Assembly (NCBI GenBank): GCA_030641485.1
Contig: DAOWHJ010000085.1
Location: 1-11,165 of the forward strand
DNA length: 11,165 nt
DNA from: Pseudomonadota bacterium
GTDB lineage: Bacteria; Desulfobacterota; Anaeroferrophillalia; Anaeroferrophillales; Tharpellaceae
Direction: 5' to 3'
Numbering within the stretch: position 1 is the stretch's first letter; every line of letters begins with the position of its first letter. Position numbers and translations under genes: made by a program. The notes beneath the pieces are model-generated. The model saw only the letters and a list, made by a program, of their open reading frames with translations. It was not told the DNA's origin and did no database searches. Below, in pieces: positions 6,892 through 11,165 of the stretch.

Positions 6892-7542
6892 CTACTTGCG
6901 CCCATAACTCTGGAAACGGAGCAGGGCTTTATCCATCTCGATGTCACTGAGTATAATTGGTTCGCCAATTGTTTTGGCTCGGTGGTAGAGCTCGGCGACC
7001 TCTTCAATGTAGAGGGCAATATCGTAGGCTTGAGCAAGGTTGTCTCCAATGGCAATCAGGCCATGATTGGCCATTAAAATACAGCGATCAATATCGCCTA
7101 AGGCCGCAACGGTTTTTTTGGCGAGCTCTTCTGTGCCGAAAGTGGCGTACGGGGATACCCGAATTTTTTTACACCCGGCAACCGCGATTAAATAGTGACA
7201 AGCGGGTAGAGGCTCATTAAGTAGAGCCAGAGTTGTTGCAAAACGAGAGTGAGTGTGGACTACAGCATTAATTTCGGGGCGCATTTTATAGAGGGCCAGG
7301 TGGAGATGCCATTCACTAGAGGGTTTTTCGCCTTCAAGGTGAAGGCCGTTGAAATCAATCAGGCTGATATCGTCAATTTTGAGTTTGTCGTAATCAATCC
7401 CCGAAGGCGTGATGGCGATTTTATTCTCAGTGCGTAACGCAATACTTAGATTACCGCCGGTCCCGGTGGTTAATCCATCATCCAACATCTTCTGGCCATA
7501 GTTAAGTAGGAGTTGACGTTGCTCGTTGAGGACTTTTTCCAT
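6892..7542 (-). CDS. Class II aldolase/adducin family protein, FucA-type (216 aa)
   Basis: Zinc-dependent sugar-phosphate aldolase family (L-fuculose-phosphate aldolase, L-ribulose-5-phosphate 4-epimerase, 5-deoxypentulose-phosphate aldolases). Visible motifs in order: TGTGGNLSI (residues 26-34) for phosphate binding, PSGIDY (46-51), SSEWHLH with the likely catalytic Glu77, HTHSRFAT with zinc ligands His96 and His98, and ANHGLIA with the third ligand His160. Length is typical. The ATG at 7542 lies 2 bases after the stop of the thioesterase gene, so translation is probably coupled; an AGGA lies inside the upstream coding sequence. The substrate cannot be read from the sequence. A role in salvage of 5-deoxypentose phosphates is one possibility, because this family is used there in anaerobes. 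Confidence 0.88.
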   Translation of the reverse strand: MEKVLNEQRQLLLNYGQKMLDDGLTTGTGGNLSIALRTENKIAITPSGIDYDKLKIDDISLIDFNGLHLEGEKPSSEWHLHLALYKMRPEINAVVHTHSRFATTLALLNEPLPACHYLIAVAGCKKIRVSPYATFGTEELAKKTVAALGDIDRCILMANHGLIAIGDNLAQAYDIALYIEEVAELYHRAKTIGEPIILSDIEMDKALLRFQSYGRK

Positions 7543-7544
7543 AA

Positions 7545-7946
7545 TTATGACTGTTCCTGAGATAGAATCTTTAAGAGATCTGGCGGCATGGTTATACTTT
7601 TATGTTTTTTTATATCAAAAATCAGAAAAGTTACCTCAGCCTCACAGACAACCTCGGTACTTCCTTGCTTGGTGATAACCTGCTCGATGATGCCGATTTT
7701 TTTGTTGCGGACTTTCCTGAAAATAGTTTTAATTTCGAGAATGTCACCGGCAAAAGCTTCTTTACGGTAGCTGATATTCAAATTGACCACGGCAAACCCT
7801 AAGCCCTGTTTAACCATGTCCCAAAGGTTAATACCATATTTTTCAATTTCATCACAACGGCCCCACTCTAAAAATTCAACATATTTGGCATTGTTGACGT
7901 GACCCATAACATCGATATGGGTTGAACGAACAGTGATCTCAAGCAT
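7545..7946 (-). CDS. Acyl-CoA thioesterase, 4HBT/YbgC-like hotdog fold (133 aa)
   Basis: Single hotdog-domain thioesterase that hydrolyses acyl-CoA to the acid and CoA. The N-terminal motif HIDVMGHVNNAKYVEFLEWGR (residues 10-30) matches the 4-hydroxybenzoyl-CoA/YbgC thioesterase active-site region, with Asp12 in the position of the usual catalytic acid, followed by the GHVNNxxY helix start. Length is typical for the family. The ATG at 7946 has a GAGG site at 7957-7954, spaced 7 bases. It is the first gene of a two-gene unit with the class II aldolase. The palindromic repeat begins about 50 bases upstream of its start, so the promoter must lie within or beyond that element. The acyl-CoA specificity is unknown; proximity to the beta-oxidation cluster suggests, but does not show, CoA recycling. 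Confidence 0.88.
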   Translation of the reverse strand: MLEITVRSTHIDVMGHVNNAKYVEFLEWGRCDEIEKYGINLWDMVKQGLGFAVVNLNISYRKEAFAGDILEIKTIFRKVRNKKIGIIEQVITKQGSTEVVCEAEVTFLIFDIKKHKSITMPPDLLKILSQEQS

Positions 7947-7979
7947 TTGTAAACCTCGGATTGGGTGATGTGGTGCCTT

Positions 7980-7993
7980 CGTGAAAAGTCACG
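7980..7993 (+). other. Short hairpin abutting the palindromic element
   Basis: CGTGA (7980-7984) and TCACG (7989-7993) enclose an AAAG loop and directly touch the left end of the element at 7994. The sequence TTCGTGAAAAGTC here resembles the element's own terminal sequence, so it may belong to the element or be a trace of an earlier copy. Confidence 0.45.
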
Positions 7994-8121
7994 GATGGCT
8001 AAGTAAAAATTTCGATAGACAAGATGTTGAGGTTTTCCAGGCGCGAGACCATACACATAGTATGTCGAGTGTCTGGAAAACCTCAACAACGCAGGATCTC
8101 GGAACTTTTTACGACGCCATC
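7994..8121 (+). repeat. Palindromic MITE-like intergenic element (128 bp)
   Basis: The ends are imperfect inverted repeats. The left end reads GATGGCTAAGTAAAAATTTC. The right end, read on the - strand, starts GATGGCGTCGTAAAAAGTTC. The centre is a perfect 15-bp inverted repeat, GTTGAGGTTTTCCAG (8026-8040) with CTGGAAAACCTCAAC (8073-8087). Inside that, CATAC (8050-8054) pairs with GTATG (8060-8064). No reading frame of its own is convincing. The last bases of the right end recur exactly at 6611-6629. It sits between the thioesterase gene and the end of a cysteine-rich protein gene. I recall similar terminal sequences as common intergenic repeats in Desulfobacterota, without a name I can give. 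Confidence 0.75.
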
Positions 8122-8148
8122 AATGTTGGTGCGGATAGCATAAATAGA

Positions 8149-8991
8149 TTAAGAAAGCAAAATTTTTTCTAATGTTTGTTCCGTTCTAGATAGAATTAGC
8201 TTGGAGCTTGGGGCTGGAAGCTCCCAAAGGTCAGCCCCGAATTTCAGTAGTCGAGAAAGTGATAGAGGGATAGCAAGTTTGTGGGTGGGAATCAATGGAG
8301 TATCTAAAAGCGCATTTGGTGGTAGATCACTTTTAATCTCTTTAAGTTCAACGATGAGCTTATCTCTGTATAAAGTGAGGTTGGCTAAGTTATTACGCAA
8401 AAAGTTTACTCCGCCTCTCTCGGCAATCTCTAAGGCTAAGTATCCATCAAGACGAAAATCAAGTTGTTGCCAAAGAAATCCGTATCTGGCACTAAAGGTG
8501 GAACTATCTTTATTGCTGTCGCTGATGATGAGTTTTACCATCTCCGTTTCCCAGGCAAGAAGCCGCATTAAAGGGTTGCTGCGACTTGAGTAGGTAAACG
8601 AATCCATCTCCTGACACAAGCTCAGGCAAAATTGTTGTTCATTTTGATTAAGCTCAGCAAAAATCATTGCTTCACGACAGAGAGCATTCGCACACTTGAA
8701 CTGGTAACCGGTTAAGTGGCGCAGGTCATCGCCGCCATGACGGAGTGGGTGGAGCAGGCAGCCCGCCTGTTGTTCGGCATCATCGAGAAATCCCAGACCC
8801 CAACAAATTTCACCACTAATCTCTTCTGCCAAGGCGATATTCTCCGGGAGTTTTTTGCGATTTAAACGGAGTTCTCTACAACGTCCTTCAATATTATCAA
8901 GTGGGTCGGCTTCAGGGTTGCGAATCGGCGGGCAGCAGTAGAAACAGCTTTTGTTATTATCGGGAAAGCAGAGTGAGGCTAGATTAAGCAT
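8149..8991 (-). CDS. Cysteine-rich protein, remotely YkgJ-like, unknown function (280 aa)
   Basis: I do not recognise a firm family. The N-terminal half has eleven cysteines: Cys8, then CFYCC at 16-20, Cys38, Cys63, GCLL at 78, C-x4-C at 100 and 105 (KCANALC), and Cys122 with Cys126. The rest (about 130-280) is helical and has none. The order CxxCC, GCLL, CxxxxC resembles the metal- or cluster-binding pattern of the YkgJ (CxxCxxCC) family, so binding of zinc or an iron-sulfur cluster is plausible. No signal peptide or membrane helix is seen. There is no clear Shine-Dalgarno before the ATG at 8991 and no upstream in-frame start nearby. It lies 61 bases downstream of the regulator gene, beyond a strong hairpin. 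A second protein with a similar cysteine order is encoded at 9935-10669. Confidence 0.7.
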   Translation of the reverse strand: MLNLASLCFPDNNKSCFYCCPPIRNPEADPLDNIEGRCRELRLNRKKLPENIALAEEISGEICWGLGFLDDAEQQAGCLLHPLRHGGDDLRHLTGYQFKCANALCREAMIFAELNQNEQQFCLSLCQEMDSFTYSSRSNPLMRLLAWETEMVKLIISDSNKDSSTFSARYGFLWQQLDFRLDGYLALEIAERGGVNFLRNNLANLTLYRDKLIVELKEIKSDLPPNALLDTPLIPTHKLAIPLSLSRLLKFGADLWELPAPSSKLILSRTEQTLEKILLS

Positions 8992-9004
8992 GGTAGGATA
9001 CGAA

Positions 9005-9044
9005 AATATCAGCCTGTTGGCCTTAAGAACAACAGGCTGATATT
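9005..9044 (-). terminator. Strong hairpin terminator after the XRE-cupin regulator
   Basis: AATATCAGCCTGTTG (9005-9019) and CAACAGGCTGATATT (9030-9044) form a perfect 15-bp stem with a 10-base loop. On the - strand it follows the regulator's stop by 8 bases and runs into ATATTTTC, a modest T tract. It stands between the regulator and the cysteine-rich gene starting at 8991, so it may terminate or attenuate transcription between them. Confidence 0.8.
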
Positions 9045-9052
9045 AATGTGTG

Positions 9053-9697
9053 TTATTCGCTGTACATAACAGCCAAGATCAAGGCCGGTTTGTCAGTATT
9101 TGTGATAACCACGTGCGGGGTGGTTGACTTAAGGTAGAGAGCATCACCTAGTGAAAGAACTTCAACCTTATCCTCAACTGTAATCTTGACTTCACCATCA
9201 ATTACGTAGATAAGTTCCTCGCCATCATGAACTGAAGGGACAACGTCTTTTGCTTTTTCAGGATTCAATTTAACGATAAAGGGGTCCATGTGGCGACCTT
9301 TGAGATCGGCAGCCAGCGGTATGTAACTATGGTAGCTGGCCCGACCGGTCGGCAGCGGTGCAGTCTTCTGGTCGTTAACGCGGATAACGCTGTAGTTATT
9401 TTTCTCGTCCTGATCAGAGAAAAGGGAGCTCATAACAGTATTTAAAGCGCGTGAAAGACGAATCATAGTGCCCAACGGGGGAATTACTTTTTCCTGCTCA
9501 ACACTTTCAAGCATCTCGACTTCAAAACCGGTTTTCTGGGCGAGCTCGGCAAGCGAAAGGCCCTGGGTCTCACGCATATGTTTGATCTTCTCCCCAACAT
9601 GGATTGGGTCTGTCTGTTCCTGCGGTTTATCCATATGGTTTGCCAAGTCGGTCAGGTATTTTTCGTAGTACTCATTGTGTTTTTCAATCTTGATCAT
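9053..9697 (-). CDS. XRE-family transcriptional regulator with C-terminal cupin domain (214 aa)
   Basis: Cytoplasmic DNA-binding regulator. The helix-turn-helix lies at about residues 33-88 (GEKIKHMRETQGLSLAELAQKTGF, then LGTMIRLSRALN). A cupin sensor domain covers about residues 135-212 (SVHDGEELIYVIDGEVKITV, then SLGDALYLKSTTPHVVITN). The cupin has one His and the EE pair in its first motif, as is usual for this class, and may sense a small molecule. A 30-residue charged N-terminal arm precedes the helix-turn-helix. The ATG at 9697 has AGGAGT at 9711-9706. The gene is divergent from the cysteine-rich/NuoE-like operon; regulators in this position usually control themselves and often the divergent genes. 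Related XRE-cupins occur near acyl-CoA metabolism genes in anaerobes, but the effector here is unknown. Confidence 0.9.
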   Translation of the reverse strand: MIKIEKHNEYYEKYLTDLANHMDKPQEQTDPIHVGEKIKHMRETQGLSLAELAQKTGFEVEMLESVEQEKVIPPLGTMIRLSRALNTVMSSLFSDQDEKNNYSVIRVNDQKTAPLPTGRASYHSYIPLAADLKGRHMDPFIVKLNPEKAKDVVPSVHDGEELIYVIDGEVKITVEDKVEVLSLGDALYLKSTTPHVVITNTDKPALILAVMYSE

Positions 9698-9737
9698 AAT
9701 ATCATACTCCTGAGTTGGTTATTTATTGTCAAATTCT

Positions 9738-9751
9738 TAATTCATAATTCA
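9738..9751. repeat. Tandem heptamer repeat upstream of the regulator
   Basis: TAATTCA occurs twice in tandem at 9738-9744 and 9745-9751, preceded by the degenerate copy AAATTCT at 9731-9737. It lies 41-54 bases upstream of the regulator's start codon, where an autoregulatory site could sit. Function is inferred from position only. Confidence 0.4.
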
Positions 9752-9783
9752 TATCTGTTTGCCAGCTTACGTTAAGTGGCTTG

Positions 9784-9811
9784 TTTGATCTGGACGCTGT
9801 TATCATATAAT
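9784..9811 (+). promoter_or_regulatory. Candidate sigma-70 promoter for the cysteine-rich/NuoE-like operon
   Basis: A perfect TATAAT at 9806-9811 is preceded by TTTGAT at 9784-9789 with a 16-base spacer. The expected transcript start is near 9818. This would leave a leader of about 117 bases before the ATG at 9935, containing the inverted repeat at 9835-9879. Confidence 0.5.
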
Positions 9812-9818
9812 GTTAACA
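9811..9818. promoter_or_regulatory. Candidate operator palindrome TGTTAACA
   Basis: The 8-bp palindrome TGTTAACA overlaps the last base of the -10 hexamer and the expected transcript start. It is positioned for a repressor, and the XRE-cupin encoded next door is the obvious candidate. The assignment is by position, not by a known binding motif. Confidence 0.35.
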
Positions 9819-9834
9819 ATGTAAAGAGCAAGCA

Positions 9835-9879
9835 AAAATTTTTAATCTATCAGGTATAAAGTGAGACATTAAAAATTTT
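9835..9879. promoter_or_regulatory. AT-rich 12-bp inverted repeat in the divergent control region
   Basis: AAAATTTTTAAT (9835-9846) and ATTAAAAATTTT (9868-9879) are perfect inverted repeats separated by 21 bases, so arm centres are about three helical turns apart. It could be an operator pair or a leader hairpin. No T tract follows, so it is unlikely to be an intrinsic terminator. Confidence 0.45.
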
Positions 9880-9934
9880 GTTGATAAAAATCTTGACAAA
9901 CACCTGGTGGTCGGTTAGCTGTCGTCGGCGAAAT

Positions 9935-10669
9935 ATGTTGAACATCGATGTCAAAATGGGCAAACTCTTATTGTCGGCAAATGAAGTTTCAGATAATTGT
10001 AGTTGGCGGCTAAGCGCTTACAAAGAGGTGGTTGACCTGATTAATCACCTCTTTAGTTCTTTTTTAATTGATTACTGTTGTAATTGTCAGAGGGTGGTTG
10101 AGCGCCTGCCGGAAGCTAAAGATGAGTCGTTTGACTTAGTTGAAGGGGTTTATCCCGGCTGTTGTCATCGGGGTGCTGGGGACATATTTCGCCTTGAGAT
10201 GCTGGGGCATGAACGTTCGCAGTTGGCACCTGAGATTGTTACTGGTTTGCAACGAGAACGTCAGTTGTTGTTGAAAGATTTCAATGTCGGGGTATGTGGG
10301 GGCAGTTATACGATGCGGCGGCATCGAGATAGTTCATTGCTTAAAGGAGCTCATTGTCACTATTTTTCTCCTGCCGGCTGTACTTTAGGGGTGTTGAAAG
10401 GCCCTCTTTGCATCAATTTTATCTGTCCGTCGATGCGTCATGATCTGATTCATGTTTGTGATGGTGGTCTTGAATTGGTTGGACCTGAACAAGATTTTTT
10501 ATTTATTTACAGAAGCCTTGCAATTATAAGTTATGATAGTAGAGAGGAAGTTGATAAAGAAGTTGCATCTGTGCTGTTGCGGGTTTTGGAGCTTGAGAGC
10601 CGGTGTCAGCTTTTCTTGTCTAAAGCGCAGGTAGGTTCACTGTACGATTTTTTTAATGGAGAGAAATGA
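9935..10669 (+). CDS. Cysteine-rich protein, possible metal/cluster-binding accessory factor (244 aa)
   Basis: I do not recognise a firm family. From the ATG at 9935 cysteines lie at 22, then CCNC at 48-51, CCH at 76-78, 121, HCHYFSPAGC at 140-149, and C-x4-C at 159 and 164 (LCINFIC), then 175. The segment GCTLGVLKGPLCINFICP resembles the C-terminal half of YkgJ-type cysteine motifs, so zinc or iron-sulfur binding is plausible. The start is uncertain: TTG at 9878 and ATG at 9956 are in frame, none has a good Shine-Dalgarno, and the extra N-terminal residues from 9878 do not look protein-like. The NuoE-like gene starts 4 bases after its stop, so the two are co-transcribed and the protein may serve maturation or regulation of that complex. 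The XRE-cupin gene is divergent. Confidence 0.72.
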   Translation: MLNIDVKMGKLLLSANEVSDNCSWRLSAYKEVVDLINHLFSSFLIDYCCNCQRVVERLPEAKDESFDLVEGVYPGCCHRGAGDIFRLEMLGHERSQLAPEIVTGLQRERQLLLKDFNVGVCGGSYTMRRHRDSSLLKGAHCHYFSPAGCTLGVLKGPLCINFICPSMRHDLIHVCDGGLELVGPEQDFLFIYRSLAIISYDSREEVDKEVASVLLRVLELESRCQLFLSKAQVGSLYDFFNGEK

Positions 10670-10673
10670 TAAT

Positions 10674-11165
10674 ATGTTGGAGCGGATATTAGCCGCTCTT
10701 GATGAATCTGAAAGGGCGGCTATCGATGATGAAGAGTATGCTGTCTTAAAAGAGGTAGCCAATGAGTTAGCTGAAGTTGTCAGGGAGACAGTGCAACTGC
10801 TACCGACTTTGCAGATGATTCAGACGCGGCATGGTTATCTGCCAGGTTTGGCTTTGCGCATGGTTGCTGAGCATCTTGAAACAACGGTAGGTAAGGTGCA
10901 TGGCATTGCAACCTTTTATAATCAGTTTCGTTTTAACCCTCCGGGTCGTAATCCGATCAAAGTTTGTCTCGGAACCGCTTGTCATGTTAAGGGTGGCGAG
11001 ATTATCCTGGAAAATTTTGAGCGACGGCTTAGCATTAAAGAAGGTGAAACCTCAGAGGATCGAGAGTATAGTCTTGAACGAGTCGCTTGTATAGGTTGCT
11101 GTGCTTTAGCTCCGGCGGTGGTTGTTGGGGATAAAGTTGAAGCTTACGTGACCCCCAGCAAGGTT
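10674..11165 (+). CDS. NuoE/HndA-like [2Fe-2S] NAD-linked oxidoreductase subunit (3' truncated by window edge)
   Basis: Thioredoxin-like [2Fe-2S] ferredoxin subunit of NADH dehydrogenase-type modules. It has the N-terminal helical region of NuoE (LPTLQMIQTRHGYLP, then VAEHLETTVGKVHGIATFYNQF, residues 43-85). The cluster ligands are C-x4-C at Cys98 and Cys103 (VCLGTACHVKGG) and C-x3-C at Cys139 and Cys143 (ACIGCCALAP). The frame reaches the last base with no stop after 164 residues, so it may be nearly complete or continue into a fused domain. GGAGAG at 10658-10663 precedes the ATG at 10674. Such subunits feed electrons between NAD(H) and a NuoF-like flavoprotein in complex I, bifurcating hydrogenases or NAD-linked formate dehydrogenases; the gene beyond the window should decide which. 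Confidence 0.9.
   Translation, partial: MLERILAALDESERAAIDDEEYAVLKEVANELAEVVRETVQLLPTLQMIQTRHGYLPGLALRMVAEHLETTVGKVHGIATFYNQFRFNPPGRNPIKVCLGTACHVKGGEIILENFERRLSIKEGETSEDREYSLERVACIGCCALAPAVVVGDKVEAYVTPSKV

Noticed and set aside
7981..8172. A 63-codon frame across the palindromic element
   Set aside because: It is made of the element's inverted repeats, has no ribosome binding site and no protein-like character.
8201..8593. A 130-codon open frame on the + strand
   Set aside because: It is antisense to the cysteine-rich protein gene and shows only low-complexity Ser/Leu/Arg composition.
9893..9921. Second promoter with perfect -35 TTGACA at 9893-9898
   Set aside because: At 17 bases the -10 would be TAGCTG, a poor match, so the TATAAT promoter at 9806-9811 is preferred.
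9878..9934. TTG start at 9878 for the second cysteine-rich protein
   Set aside because: It overlaps the AT-rich inverted repeat, lacks a Shine-Dalgarno, and adds an unlikely prefix (MLIKILTNTWWSVSCRRRN). ATG 9935 is preferred, though not proven.

Overview
The window looks like a chromosomal segment of an anaerobic bacterium, most likely a Desulfobacterota (deltaproteobacterial) sulfate reducer or syntroph. This is an inference from gene content: a tandem acyl-CoA dehydrogenase/thiolase cluster, a NuoE/HndA-type iron-sulfur subunit, cysteine-rich redox-type proteins, and a palindromic intergenic repeat of a kind I associate with that phylum. No rRNA, tRNA or CRISPR array was seen.

Layout. (1) Positions 1-4507, + strand: a tight beta-oxidation operon with the 3' end of one acyl-CoA dehydrogenase, a 565-residue divergent acyl-CoA dehydrogenase, a 380-residue short-chain (butyryl-CoA type) dehydrogenase and a thiolase, closed by a clear intrinsic terminator at 4537-4578. 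(2) Positions 4584-6575, - strand: an SprA-related HExxH putative metalloprotease and, upstream of it, an eight-helix membrane protein of unknown function. (3) Positions 6576-6891: about 316 bases without a gene, holding a one-ended copy of a dispersed repeat and a dense run of nested hairpins. (4) Positions 6892-7946, - strand: a FucA-type class II aldolase, apparently translationally coupled to an upstream hotdog thioesterase. (5) Positions 7980-8121: a palindromic, MITE-like 128-bp element whose right end is identical over 19 bases to the repeat in region 3. (6) Positions 8149-9697, - strand: a cysteine-rich protein and an XRE-cupin regulator, separated by a strong hairpin terminator. (7) Positions 9698-11165: a divergent control region with several palindromes, then on the + strand a second cysteine-rich protein and the start of a NuoE-like [2Fe-2S] subunit that runs off the window.

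How the genes may work together. The first operon supplies oxidation and thiolysis steps for acyl-CoA breakdown; enoyl-CoA hydratase and hydroxyacyl-CoA dehydrogenase are not in the window. The last operon probably begins an NAD-linked electron-transfer complex (bifurcating hydrogenase, formate dehydrogenase or a similar flavin/Fe-S oxidoreductase) with a cysteine-rich accessory protein at its head. The XRE-cupin regulator is the best local candidate to control itself and that divergent operon. The two cysteine-rich proteins share a similar order of cysteine motifs. The strongest candidates for something not yet described are the structured region 6650-6864 and this pair of cysteine-rich proteins. 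Neither could be tested by search here.
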